NCBI RefSeq assembly: GCF_000374445.1
Contig: NZ_KB894403.1
Span: 396,435 to 460,434, forward strand
Direction of reading: 5' to 3'
Source: Actinokineospora enzanensis DSM 44649
GTDB lineage: Bacteria; Actinomycetota; Actinomycetes; Mycobacteriales; Pseudonocardiaceae
DNA: 64,000 bases
Both the position numbers and the translations under genes were made by a program. Shown piece by piece: positions 7,653 through 16,184 of this stretch; the first letter of the stretch is position 1; every line of letters starts with the position of its first letter. The notes under the pieces are model-generated. The model did no database searches and had not been told where the DNA came from. It was given only the letters and a program-made list of their open reading frames with translations.

Positions 7653-8895
7653 CGGCCAACACCACGGCCTCTCCTGGGGCGAAGACCAACGGCTGGACCC
7701 AGTGGTGGTCGAGGTCCCGGAAGTTGCCGAGGCCGAACTCGAACATCGAGATCGTGCCGTCCGGGGTGCGCCGCAGTACCCGCATCGTGCCCACGTCGGC
7801 GCGGGGGTTCTGCAGGATCATATCGGTCACGAGGAGGGTTTTCCCGGCCGGGACCACGAAGTCGAAGTTGCGGAACCGGCGGGCGTCCTGGTCGATCGGG
7901 GCGTCCGCGGCGATGCGGTGGTCGATCGGGGTGGTCGGGGGTGGGGGTGCGGCCGTGGGGACGCGGACCGGGACCGCCGGGTCGTTGGCCGGGGGTGCGG
8001 CCGGGTCGACGCCGACATTGCGGAGGGCTCGGTCGGAGCCGGTCTTGGCCTGGTCGGCCTGTTGCATGGCGGCGCCCGCGTCCTGTCTGGCGGCCTGGGC
8101 GACGGTGCGGACCTCCTCGGCCTGTTTCGCGGCGGCGTCGGAGGCGGCCGAGCGGACGGCGGGGCGCAGGACCGTGAACCACAGGGCCACCAGCGCCAGG
8201 AGGAACACCAGCAGGGCGGCGAGCAGGGGCAGCAACCACTTCGGCAGGACCTGGCGCTGGACGTAGGTGCCGTCGGTGATGACCGGGGGGCCGGTCACCG
8301 GGGTGACGGTGACCTGGAACGGGTGGCGGACCGGTTGGCCGCGCAGGAAGCGGCGGGCGGGTTTGGCCCGCAGCCGCACGTAGGCCGTGGTGCCCGCGTC
8401 GAGGGTGAGTTCGACCGGGCGGAGCTCGAAGTCCAGTTCGCCTTCCCGGTCCGCGGCTTCCACTCGCACCAGGGCGGGTTCGTTGCCGCGGTTGTCGACG
8501 GCGACCTCGAACGTGCCGACGGTGGCGCCCTCGGCCTTGGGCGGCACGACCTCGGCGGTGAGCTCGGCGAACGGGTCGACGACCAGCTCGCCCTCGCTCA
8601 TCACCGAGCCCTCGGGGTCCTCCTGGGAGAACACCCGCACGCCGAACGGGAAGGTGCCCGCGCGGACGTCGGCGGTGCGCGGCGGGGCGAAGGTCACCGT
8701 GACCTCGGTGGTCTCCTCGGGCAGGAGGTTGACCGTGTCCGGGGTGACGGTCGCCCACGGGCCGGGCGGGCCGATCACGTCGATGGTGAAGTGGTCGACG
8801 ATGCCGCCCGCGTTGCGCACGACGACCGTGCAGCTCACCTCCCTGCCTGCGGCGACCGACAGGGAGGTGGTGGACATCGTGGCGGAGGCTCCCAT
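7579..8895 (-). CDS. Ig-like/transmembrane protein at the end of the CIS operon
   Basis: The protein has 438 residues and no signal peptide. Residues 1-200 are two beta-sandwich (Ig-like, COG1470-type) domains with the patterns VVRNAGGIVDHFTIDVIGPPG and VAVDNRGNEPALVRV. One strong membrane helix lies at about 220-243 (PKWLLPLLAALLVFLLALVALW), preceded by basic residues, so the Ig domains should be cytoplasmic. A short Ala/Gln/Glu coiled coil (244-292), a Pro-rich linker and a C-terminal beta domain (345-438) should be outside. CIS loci of Streptomyces encode a membrane protein (CisA) reported to dock the particle to the membrane; this gene or the zinc-ribbon gene upstream could be its counterpart. 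That is an inference from layout. Confidence 0.8.
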   Translation of the reverse strand: MGASATMSTTSLSVAAGREVSCTVVVRNAGGIVDHFTIDVIGPPGPWATVTPDTVNLLPEETTEVTVTFAPPRTADVRAGTFPFGVRVFSQEDPEGSVMSEGELVVDPFAELTAEVVPPKAEGATVGTFEVAVDNRGNEPALVRVEAADREGELDFELRPVELTLDAGTTAYVRLRAKPARRFLRGQPVRHPFQVTVTPVTGPPVITDGTYVQRQVLPKWLLPLLAALLVFLLALVALWFTVLRPAVRSAASDAAAKQAEEVRTVAQAARQDAGAAMQQADQAKTGSDRALRNVGVDPAAPPANDPAVPVRVPTAAPPPPTTPIDHRIAADAPIDQDARRFRNFDFVVPAGKTLLVTDMILQNPRADVGTMRVLRRTPDGTISMFEFGLGNFRDLDHHWVQPLVFAPGEAVVLAVSCQNPPEKGNCTPAISLSGRFEG

Positions 8896-8940
8896 GGGAC
8901 CGGGCCCCTTCCTGGCTGTGTTCCGGGCTGGTGGGGACGT

Positions 8941-11682
8941 TCACCGGGTGACGAACCGCGGGTCGCCGCGGACCTCGAAGACGACCGGTTTGAGCGTGCG
9001 GATCATGACGACGTAGTCGCCGGAGCCGGTCCGGCCGAACGGCGGCCCGGCGACCGGGTCGGCCCACAGCGCGCGCGGGCCCAGGATGTCCTTGTGGAAC
9101 ACCAGGACGCTCACGGTGAACGTGCCGTCCGGTCGGACCCGGACCAGGCCGGGGAACTCGGAGATGCCGGGGTTCCAGCTCAGCCGCACGGTGGCGTCGG
9201 GCGGGAAGTCCTGGCCGATGGCGTTGGTGACCGAGCCCTGCGGCCCGGCGGTCGGGTCGACGCGCAGGACCGGGCGGCGCACGACGATCCGCGCGGTGGC
9301 GGTGTTGTCACCGGGGTCGGTGTCGGGGCCGGTGGTGGTCACCGACGCGGTCACGGGCACGTCGACCCCGCCGGTGGCGATGTAGGCGGCGCGGACCTCG
9401 ACGGTCTGGCCCGGTGCGAGAGTGCCCAGCGCGCACGGGGTCGGGCAGCCCGCTGGTTGGCCGGTGGCGAGGCCTGCGGGCACCGGGGTGCTCAGGCGGA
9501 CGTCGGTCATCGGGACCGGGCCGGTGTTGCGCACGGTGTAGACGGCGGTCACCGGGGTCCCGCCGACGTACCCGGGGCTCGGGTCGACGGCCAGGCTCAG
9601 CGACAGCGCACCGGTCGGGACCGGGGCGGCCGAGACGGTGAGGGTGGCGCGGTCGGTGATCGGGTCGTTGACGTCGTCGTCCACCGTGAGCACGAGCGTG
9701 TAGGTGCCGGGTTTGGTGCAGGTGATCCGGGTGGACAGCTGGTCGGTGGAGGTGAACGCGCACGGGCTCGTGGCCGGTTCGACCGACCAGGTGGCGGTCG
9801 CGTCGGGACTGTCCGGATCGGTCACCGTGCCGGTCAGCTCGACCGACGTGCCCTCCTGCCCGGTGTACGGGCCGCCCGCGTCGATCACCGGCGGGCGGTT
9901 GTCGAAGCGGATCGTGGTCGAGTCGGAGACCGTCTGGTCGGCGCCGTCGGTGGCGGTGAGCGTGAGGGTGTACTCGCCGTGCTCGTCGCAGGTGACCGAG
10001 GCGGCGAGCGCGCCGGGCGGCACGATCACGCACTTCGCGGTCGCGGGCACGTCCGCCCCCGGCTCGACCGACCAGGACACCGTGGGTTCCGGGTCGTCCG
10101 GGTCGGTCACCGTGCCGCGGATCGGGACGGCGGTGTCCTCGGCGCCCGCGTACGGGCCGCCCGCGTCGACCACCGGCGGCACGTTGGTCACGTGCAGCCG
10201 CGTCCGTTCGATCACGAGCCGGAACATCCCGTCGGAGCCGGTCAGGGTGAGCGTGTAGTCGCCGAAGCGGTCGCAGGTGATCGTCGTGGCCAGCCGGGCG
10301 GGATCGGCGATCACGCACGTCGCCGACGGGTCGCCGCTGTCGCGGGTGTAGGACCACGACGTGCTGCCGGGCGGGCCGTCGGGGTCCTCGTAGGTGCCCC
10401 GGATCGCGATCGGGTGGTCCTCCAGGCCGGAGTAGGGGCCGCCGGTGGTGATGACCGGCGGCGCGTTGACCACCACCCGTCGGCAGTCCCCCACCGAGCC
10501 CGGCCCCGCCGCGTCCCGGCCCTTGGCCACCACGCAGACCCGGTGTACACCGGATGCCAGGTAGGGCAGCGTGGTCTCGTAGCCGACATCCACCGGACCC
10601 GCCTTCGGCAGCCCGGCGTCGATCACCTGCTCCGGCCCGTCATCCACGGTGACCGCCAGCCGGGTGAGCGCGGCGGCGAGCACGTTGCCCGCCTGGTCGG
10701 GCAGGTCGTGCCCGGACGTCATCGCCTGGCACGTCCCGTGCGTGCGGTCGGCCAGTCGGGCCAGCGAGTTCTCGTCGACCTTGCCGCAGGTCCCGCCGAC
10801 GGCGATAGTGTCGAACACCATGCCCATGGGCAGTCCGTCGATGGCGGTGTCGAAGGCGGAGCTGCTGTTGTCGCCGTCCGACAGGAAGATCGCGACCTTG
10901 CCCGGCCGCCCGGAGTCGCGCGCGGCGTTCCCGGCCGCCGTGATCGCCTTGCCGAAGTCGGTGGTGCTCGCCTGAACCGGCTTGTTGGTGAACCGGCGGA
11001 TGGCCGACTTCTGCAGGGTGTTCTCCGAGTTGGACAGCGAGAGGATCACCGTGTCCAGGTCCCGGACGCCGTCGTGGTCGGCGTCCGCGTCGGGCACGAC
11101 GAACCCGGGGTCGGCGTCGCCCGGGTCCGGGTCGGCGAGCACGGCGTCGGTGCCGAAGCCGATGACACCCATGGCGCCGACGGTGTGCGAGTCGACGGCC
11201 CGTTGCACGACCCGGCTCGCGGCGGCCTGCTCGCAGTCGACCACGTCCGGTTCGGCGTCGCCTGGGTGCGGGGTGGTCGGCGGCGCGGTCGGCCCGGTGG
11301 GGTCCGGTGGCCCGCCGCCCGGACCGCCGGGGTCGGAGTCCGGTGGTTCCTGCGGCGGGAAGATCTCCTCCGCGGGCGGGTGCGTGTCCGGGGTGTGCCC
11401 GTTCGGGTCGCACGCCTTGTCCATGGTGCTGTCGGACAGGTCGACCACCACCATCAGCGCGGTGTCCGGCGCGGTCGACCGGCCGACCGCGGCCCGACCG
11501 CGCACCGTCAACGGGCCCGGCGAGACGATCTCGTCGTCGAAGACGTTGTCGATCGATACCGAGATGCCGGTGCCGCCGGGCAGCCGACTCTCCACCGCGA
11601 ACGCCGGGGACGTCCCGGTGACCGACAGCGGCACGGCCACGAGCGCCGCGACGAGCGTGATCCTCCCCAGGCGTCGGGTCAT
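8941..11682 (-). CDS. Secreted vWA-PKD-DUF11 protein in the CIS operon
   Basis: The protein has 913 residues with a signal peptide (basic MTRRLGR, hydrophobic core, cleavage near AFA). A von Willebrand A domain spans about 70-370, with the MIDAS triad start DLSDS at 81-85 and the later KVAIFLSDGDNSSS. A Pro/Gly-rich acidic insertion sits inside it. Three PKD/cadherin-like repeats of about 95 residues follow, each opening with PPV(I/V)xxGGPYxGxE. A DUF11-like domain and a final beta domain complete it. The start overlaps the upstream stop (ATGA). It is probably an extracytoplasmic adhesin or scaffold; its place in the CIS operon suggests it supports particle display or target binding. No cell-wall sorting signal or C-terminal membrane helix is visible. 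Confidence 0.85.
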   Translation of the reverse strand: MTRRLGRITLVAALVAVPLSVTGTSPAFAVESRLPGGTGISVSIDNVFDDEIVSPGPLTVRGRAAVGRSTAPDTALMVVVDLSDSTMDKACDPNGHTPDTHPPAEEIFPPQEPPDSDPGGPGGGPPDPTGPTAPPTTPHPGDAEPDVVDCEQAAASRVVQRAVDSHTVGAMGVIGFGTDAVLADPDPGDADPGFVVPDADADHDGVRDLDTVILSLSNSENTLQKSAIRRFTNKPVQASTTDFGKAITAAGNAARDSGRPGKVAIFLSDGDNSSSAFDTAIDGLPMGMVFDTIAVGGTCGKVDENSLARLADRTHGTCQAMTSGHDLPDQAGNVLAAALTRLAVTVDDGPEQVIDAGLPKAGPVDVGYETTLPYLASGVHRVCVVAKGRDAAGPGSVGDCRRVVVNAPPVITTGGPYSGLEDHPIAIRGTYEDPDGPPGSTSWSYTRDSGDPSATCVIADPARLATTITCDRFGDYTLTLTGSDGMFRLVIERTRLHVTNVPPVVDAGGPYAGAEDTAVPIRGTVTDPDDPEPTVSWSVEPGADVPATAKCVIVPPGALAASVTCDEHGEYTLTLTATDGADQTVSDSTTIRFDNRPPVIDAGGPYTGQEGTSVELTGTVTDPDSPDATATWSVEPATSPCAFTSTDQLSTRITCTKPGTYTLVLTVDDDVNDPITDRATLTVSAAPVPTGALSLSLAVDPSPGYVGGTPVTAVYTVRNTGPVPMTDVRLSTPVPAGLATGQPAGCPTPCALGTLAPGQTVEVRAAYIATGGVDVPVTASVTTTGPDTDPGDNTATARIVVRRPVLRVDPTAGPQGSVTNAIGQDFPPDATVRLSWNPGISEFPGLVRVRPDGTFTVSVLVFHKDILGPRALWADPVAGPPFGRTGSGDYVVMIRTLKPVVFEVRGDPRFVTR

Positions 11683-12848
11683 GGTTGCTCGAACAGCTCG
11701 ATCTCGGCGATGGCCACGTCGGTGCCCGCCAGCGAGCGGTGCACGTCCTCCACGTGCAGCTCGACCCGGGTGGCGCCCGCGCTGTGCGCGATCTCCACGG
11801 TCTGCGCCTCGGGGGTGTCGGCGAGCGGCACGTCGTAGCTCTCCTCGGTGGAGTAGACGAGGTGCAGCCGGGCGGGCCGGTGGGTGCCCTGGAACGTGGT
11901 CGGGTCGCCGACGCGGATGATCGCGCGGCGCAGGTCCACCGGGTGGTCGAAGGTGAACACCAGGGTCGGCTGCGGGCCCGCGATCGGGGCGGCCCAGAAC
12001 GTCTTGGTCTGGTTGTCGGCGACCAGCAGCGCGTCGTGCCCCGGACTGCTCACGTTCGCGGTCACCGCGGTCGGCCGGACCGGCACCAGGTCGGCGCCGA
12101 ACCGCCGCTCGACCCACTTGCGGCCCGCCACCACCTCCTGGTTCACCGAGGCACGGAACCCGGGCACCAGCCCGTAGAGGGCGGCCAGCGCGGCGAGGAT
12201 CACCAGGAACACCCGGCGCAGCCAGCGGAACACCGCGGCGACCCGGCCGCGGCGGCGGGTCTTGCGGTGCCCGGCAGGCGCGGGCTCGCGGCGCGGCAGC
12301 AGGCGCCGCCACCAGGACCGGACCGGGGCCTCCTCGGGTTCGTCCAGCGGGCGGCCGCAGCCCATGCAGATCCGCCGGGTCGCCGGGTTGCGGGTGCGGC
12401 AGCCGACGCAGAGCACGTCGTCGTCGGCGAGCAGCCGCTGGTTGGCGTTCGCGCTGGGGCGCAGGGGACGCGTGTCGGTGGGCTGCTGCGCGCCCGGCTG
12501 GCGCGGGACCTCCGGCGGCGCTGTCCGTTCTGACACTGCCTGTTCTGACACTGCCTGTCCGGACACGGCTTGTTCGGGCACTCCCGGTGGGAACACCGCC
12601 CGTCCGGACGCGACCGGTGTGGCCGAGGGCGGGATGTCCGGGGTGGCCGGGACGGCGACCACCTCCGGGACCGTGCCGGACAGCGGGGGCGCGGCGGTGG
12701 TCCGGCGCGCCTCGGTCTGGGTGCCCGCCTGCGCGCCCCCTACCGGCTGGTCGGCGGTCGCGCCGGACCAGTCCAGGAAGGCTCCGCAGCCGGGGCAGAA
12801 CCGGCTCTCCCCCGACGACCGTTCGCCGCACTTCGCACAGACGATCAT
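11679..12848 (-). CDS. Zinc-ribbon/transmembrane/discoidin-like protein in the CIS operon
   Basis: The protein has 389 residues. The first zinc ribbon uses C4, C7, C18 and C21. A Pro/Ala/Val disordered linker carries a pentapeptide repeat, then a second zinc ribbon uses C147, C150, C161 and C164. A basic stretch and one membrane helix (about 212-231) lead to a C-terminal discoidin/NADase-type glycan-binding-like beta domain (about 255-389). Charge placement predicts ribbons inside and the sugar-binding-like domain outside. It overlaps both neighbours by ATGA junctions. It could couple a cytoplasmic CIS baseplate to the envelope, similar in logic to CisA-type anchors; this is inferred. Confidence 0.82.
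   Translation of the reverse strand: MIVCAKCGERSSGESRFCPGCGAFLDWSGATADQPVGGAQAGTQTEARRTTAAPPLSGTVPEVVAVPATPDIPPSATPVASGRAVFPPGVPEQAVSGQAVSEQAVSERTAPPEVPRQPGAQQPTDTRPLRPSANANQRLLADDDVLCVGCRTRNPATRRICMGCGRPLDEPEEAPVRSWWRRLLPRREPAPAGHRKTRRRGRVAAVFRWLRRVFLVILAALAALYGLVPGFRASVNQEVVAGRKWVERRFGADLVPVRPTAVTANVSSPGHDALLVADNQTKTFWAAPIAGPQPTLVFTFDHPVDLRRAIIRVGDPTTFQGTHRPARLHLVYSTEESYDVPLADTPEAQTVEIAHSAGATRVELHVEDVHRSLAGTDVAIAEIELFEQP
12526..12585 (-). repeat. 15-bp tandem repeat encoding (E/G)QAVS units
   Basis: Four consecutive 15-bp units lie at 12526, 12541, 12556 and 12571. The unit is close to TGTTCTGACACTGCC, with drift in the last two. On the coding strand they give EQAVS-GQAVS-EQAVS-ERTAP inside the disordered linker of the zinc-ribbon protein. 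The length is a multiple of three, so copy-number change would alter linker length without a frameshift. Confidence 0.75.
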
Positions 12849-13465
12849 GACCCGCTCCCGCTGTCGGTGGTGATGTCGACGGTGACCCGCAGGTGGACCG
12901 GGACCGCCTCGCGCACGGCCGCCGCCACCGCGGCCGCGTCGACCTGGCCGCGATCGGGGACCCGGACGACCACGCGCACCGCGCCCGGGTCGGTGCCCGG
13001 CAGCGCGCCGCCCGCGGACTCACGGACCACCAGCCCGCCGCTGTCGACGATCTCGACCGCGCCGCCGGTGAGCACCCGGACCTGGGCGGCCAGCGCGGCC
13101 GCGGTGCCTCGCGCGCGGTGCGTGCGGACGGCGGCGCCGACGAGGTCGCGGCGGCGGTCCAGGCTCCACCGCTCGTCGGTCTCCAGCGCGACCCACTCGC
13201 ACAGCCAGTCCAGGAAGTCCGGCGGGCTCAGCGCCGGGTCCAGGTAGTCCGGGAAGGCGTCCAGGACCGCGAACACCGGGGCCAGCACCTCGTCCAGCGC
13301 GCCGGTGAACCGCTGGGTGAACTCGTTGCCCGCGTAGATGCCGGGCAGCCGGTCGCCGATCGGATGCCGGACCGGGACTCCCCCGGCGAGGTCGGCGGTC
13401 GAGCCCGCGCCGCCCACGGTGGTGGCGTGGACGGAGGCGATGGTGATCGCGGCGGCGGTGCGCAC
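12845..13465 (-). CDS. CIS baseplate protein, P2 gpI/Afp12-like
   Basis: The protein has 206 residues with a GTG start. It matches the phage tail protein I-like family (TIGR02242 type): the N-terminal region LPGIYAGNEFTQRFTGALDEVLAPVFAVLDAFPDYLDP is followed by FLDWLCEWVALE and a helical RRRDLVGAAVRTHRARGTAAAL. A small C-terminal alpha/beta domain follows. In CIS particles this protein joins the gpJ-like wedge at the outer baseplate and connects to tail-fibre or spoke components. It lies directly after the gpJ-like gene (3-nt gap) and overlaps the zinc-ribbon gene by 4 bp. Confidence 0.88.
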   Translation of the reverse strand: MRTAAAITIASVHATTVGGAGSTADLAGGVPVRHPIGDRLPGIYAGNEFTQRFTGALDEVLAPVFAVLDAFPDYLDPALSPPDFLDWLCEWVALETDERWSLDRRRDLVGAAVRTHRARGTAAALAAQVRVLTGGAVEIVDSGGLVVRESAGGALPGTDPGAVRVVVRVPDRGQVDAAAVAAAVREAVPVHLRVTVDITTDSGSGS

Positions 13466-13468
13466 CGG

Positions 13469-15406
13469 TCAGCTCCTCGTCACTCGGACCTGGTGCCCGT
13501 AGGAGAACACCAGCGCGTCGGGTGGGATGTCCAGGCGGGTGACCGCGTCGCCGCGGGCGCCGGTCACCGGGTCGGCGGCGAAGAGCAGGACGTCGTCGAC
13601 CATCTCGACGCCGGGGATGCGTTGCAGGACGGCGAACATCTCGCCCTCCTGCACGGGGCGGCCGAACGGCCAGCCGTGCCCGTCGGGGCCGCCACTGACC
13701 GGGTTGAGGTAGTTGTGCAGCGCGTCCGTGGCCCGTTCCGCCAGTGCCTCCGGGACCACGCGGGCCCGCGCCCGCAGCTGCGCCACCACGGTCACGCCCT
13801 GGTAGACCGGTGGCTCCACGGCGACCCGGGCGCCGAGGCAGCGGCGGGACGCGAGGTTGCGTTCGATGTCGGCGCGCAGGTCCGGGGCGAGCTTGAGGTC
13901 GGCGAAGCGCAGCTCACCGCGGCCCGGCACGTCCGGGACGACCAGGACGCGGACCCCGTTGGCGCTCTCCGGCGTCTCCGCGCACCGCACCCGCGCGACC
14001 CGGGGCGAGGCGCCGCGGGTGAGTTCCTCGTAGTCCTGGGCGGTGACCGCGCGGTCGAGGGTGCGCAGGGTCAGCGGGCCGCGCCGGACGGCGTCCGCGA
14101 CGGTCTCGCCGTCGACGCCGCCGGTCGCGGGCCGGTGGTTGGTGACGGCGCTGATGAACGGCACCGGGTCGCGCAGCACGGCCAGCATGCCGCGGGCGAT
14201 GTTGCCGCCGCGGCCGCCGCCGGTGCGGTAGCGGGGGACGCGGACGGCGGCGGCCTTGGCGGGAACCGCGCCGTGGTAGCGGAAGTCGCCGTCCGGTTGG
14301 CGGATGGCCGGGCCGAACACGATCTCGCCCGCCACCCGGTCCACGGTGAAGTGCCGGTCGGCCGGGCCGGACGCGGCGAACGAGCCGACCTCGGTCCACT
14401 CCTCCCAGCCGCCCGCCACCCCGACCTCGACCGCCAGCCGGTCGCCCGCGACGACCGGGCAGTGGGCGAGCGGGAACCGTTGTCCCGGCACGCCTTCGGA
14501 CACGCCGACCACCTCGTCCCGGACGACCTCGGCGTGCACGGCGGTGCCGGTGGCGCCGACGGTGGCGGCGGTGATCGCGCGCAGGATCGGGGACGCCTGG
14601 TAGAAGGGCTGGCCGGGCGCCGGTTCGGTGGCCCGGCAGCGCAGCCAGCCCGCCCGATGCGTGCCGACGACGGACACCGCGTGCTCGGCGGGCAGGTGCA
14701 GCTCGACGTCGCCGGGGGTGTTGAACCCGCCCGTGGTGTCCAGGGCGACCTCGCAGCCCGACCAGTCCCGGCCGGTCCACGCCTCCCAGACCAACGGCGG
14801 GTCGCGCGGGTCGATGCCGACGCCCTCGACCTCGCATTCCATCCGCAGCAGCACCAGCCCGCCGGGCACGGCGTCGGATAGTCCGATGTAGACGGTGTCG
14901 CCGGGGCGCGGCGGGGTGGCGAAGCAGTGCGGGCCGCGGCCGTCGATCACGTCGTCGGTGCGGTCCACCGCGGGCAGGTCGCCCGCGCCCGCGGTGGCCA
15001 GGCGCGACCACGCGCACGGCCGGATCTCCAGCGTCCGCTCCAGGGTGAACACCACCGGCTCGGCCGCCTCCGTGCGCCGGGTGACGACCTGGCTGCCCGC
15101 CTGCACCAGCACCGGGTTCTCCTGCGGCGCCGAGAGCCGGAAGGTGGCGGGCGCGGTCGCGGCGGCGGGCGGGAACAGCGACACCCCGATCAGCTCAAGG
15201 AATCTCAGGTAGGCGCGTTCCGGCATCCGGTTCACCCGGTAGAGCAGCTGGTCGACCATGAACGCGAAGGTCTCGATCAGCGTCACGCCCGGGTCGGAGA
15301 CGTTGTGGTCGGACCAGTCCGGGCAGCGCTGCTGGACCCGCCGCTTGGCCTCGTCGACCAGGTCCTGGAAGCGGCGGTCGTCCAGGTTCGGGATCGGGAT
15401 CGCCAT
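13469..15406 (-). CDS. CIS baseplate wedge protein, gpJ/Afp11-like
   Basis: The protein has 645 residues and belongs to the 'putative baseplate assembly protein' family (gp6/gpJ-like). The N-terminal motif PNLDDRRFQDLVDEAKRR and SDHNVSDPGVTLIETFAFMVDQLLYR is diagnostic. A long beta-rich insertion and a C-terminal segment VTAQDYEELTRGASPRVARV follow. In CIS, dimers of this protein make the inner wedge ring that binds the hub and the first sheath layer through gp25. It starts directly after the gp25 stop and is followed within 3 nt by the gpI-like gene, the canonical order of baseplate genes. Confidence 0.9.
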   Translation of the reverse strand: MAIPIPNLDDRRFQDLVDEAKRRVQQRCPDWSDHNVSDPGVTLIETFAFMVDQLLYRVNRMPERAYLRFLELIGVSLFPPAAATAPATFRLSAPQENPVLVQAGSQVVTRRTEAAEPVVFTLERTLEIRPCAWSRLATAGAGDLPAVDRTDDVIDGRGPHCFATPPRPGDTVYIGLSDAVPGGLVLLRMECEVEGVGIDPRDPPLVWEAWTGRDWSGCEVALDTTGGFNTPGDVELHLPAEHAVSVVGTHRAGWLRCRATEPAPGQPFYQASPILRAITAATVGATGTAVHAEVVRDEVVGVSEGVPGQRFPLAHCPVVAGDRLAVEVGVAGGWEEWTEVGSFAASGPADRHFTVDRVAGEIVFGPAIRQPDGDFRYHGAVPAKAAAVRVPRYRTGGGRGGNIARGMLAVLRDPVPFISAVTNHRPATGGVDGETVADAVRRGPLTLRTLDRAVTAQDYEELTRGASPRVARVRCAETPESANGVRVLVVPDVPGRGELRFADLKLAPDLRADIERNLASRRCLGARVAVEPPVYQGVTVVAQLRARARVVPEALAERATDALHNYLNPVSGGPDGHGWPFGRPVQEGEMFAVLQRIPGVEMVDDVLLFAADPVTGARGDAVTRLDIPPDALVFSYGHQVRVTRS

Positions 15407-15835
15407 CTACGCCCCCTCCCGCGCGGTCCCCGGCACGATGTCCGGCTCGTGCGCCGGGATCACGTAGAACGGGAAGACGAGGTTGCGCGGGTCGTTGCGG
15501 TCGCGCAGCGTGTAGTGGATGTCGATGTAGAGGGTGCCCTCGGCGGCGGCCTCGAAGCCCACCACCACGTCGTCCAGCTCGATCCGCGGCTCCCAGCGCT
15601 CCAGCGCGACCCGGACCTCGTAGGCGATCTGGCCGGCGGTGGCCGCGTCCGCCGGGGCGAACACCAGGTCGTGGATGGCGCAGCCGAACTCCGGGCGCAT
15701 CGGCCGCTCCCCCGGCGCGGTGCCCAGGATCAGCCGGATGCTCTCCACGATCTCCCGGTCGCCGCCGACCAGCGCGACCGCGCCGGTGGCGTCGGTGTGC
15801 ACCGGGAACGCCAGCCCCCTGCCGATGAACTCCAC
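15407..15835 (-). CDS. CIS baseplate protein, gp25/GPW family
   Basis: The protein has 142 residues with a GTG start. It shows the gp25-like lysozyme-fold family pattern: FIGRGLAFPVHTDATGAVAL, IRLILGTAPGERPMRPEFG (the EPR-like core) and a C-terminal beta segment. gp25 nucleates sheath polymerisation in all contractile systems by presenting the first handshake strand. It sits between the PAAR gene (1-nt gap) and the gpJ-like gene (adjacent), as in other CIS clusters. Confidence 0.92.
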   Translation of the reverse strand: MEFIGRGLAFPVHTDATGAVALVGGDREIVESIRLILGTAPGERPMRPEFGCAIHDLVFAPADAATAGQIAYEVRVALERWEPRIELDDVVVGFEAAAEGTLYIDIHYTLRDRNDPRNLVFPFYVIPAHEPDIVPGTAREGA

Positions 15836-15836
15836 G

Positions 15837-16118
15837 TCAGCCTCCGATCAGCACGGTCGGGCAGCCCAGCACGATGGGCGCGCCGCAGCCGGACATGTCC
15901 CCCATGCGCGCGGCCGGGCGCCCGCCGATCAACACCGTGGGGCAGCCCGGCGGCAGGATCGGGGTGGGCGGGTGCGGGGGCGGCGGCGGGAACGAGCAGG
16001 CGTGCATGGCGCCGACCGTGGCGGCGGGCAGCCCGCCGATGAGCACGGTCGGCACACCGGGCCCGGTGATGGTGCCCGGGTGCCCGGTCGGGTCGCCGAC
16101 CCTCGCCGCCGGTGGCAT
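15837..16118 (-). CDS. PAAR-repeat spike-tip protein
   Basis: The protein has 93 residues. Starting with MPPAARVGDPTGHPG, it carries repeated PxVLIGG(L/R)PAAxxGxM units typical of PAAR proteins that sharpen the VgrG spike. A histidine and cysteines (MHACSF, PPGCPTVL, MSGCGAP) are present that could bind the tip metal ion. The start at 16118 was chosen at the conserved MPPAARV N-terminus; the upstream in-frame extension is a short Arg/Ser repeat, so I exclude it. No toxin extension is fused to it. Confidence 0.93.
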   Translation of the reverse strand: MPPAARVGDPTGHPGTITGPGVPTVLIGGLPAATVGAMHACSFPPPPPHPPTPILPPGCPTVLIGGRPAARMGDMSGCGAPIVLGCPTVLIGG

Positions 16119-16138
16119 TGTCCGTCCCCCTCGATCTC

Positions 16139-16174
16139 TTCTCGATCCTCGGTTGCTTCTCGATCCTCGGTTGC
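16139..16174 (-). repeat. 18-bp perfect tandem duplication before the PAAR gene
   Basis: The 18-mer TTCTCGATCCTCGGTTGC occurs twice back to back (16139-16156 and 16157-16174), followed by a partial TTCCGG. It fills the 66-bp gap between the VgrG-like stop and the PAAR start, one of the longest gaps within this CIS operon. If translated it would give a GSRSNR-type repeat ahead of the PAAR protein. Confidence 0.8.
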
Positions 16175-16184
16175 TTCCGGACAC

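Noticed and set aside
7702-11838. Very long plus-strand open frame (1378 codons) opposite the CIS envelope genes
   Set aside because: It is an antisense GC-bias shadow: repetitive G/R/A/V composition, no domain, and the opposite strand encodes clear vWA, PKD and zinc-ribbon proteins.
8941-13023. One continuous minus-strand frame that could be read as a giant fusion
   Set aside because: The frame stays open upstream of the vWA gene only because of GC bias; the zinc-ribbon and gpI-like proteins are encoded in other frames with ATGA junctions.
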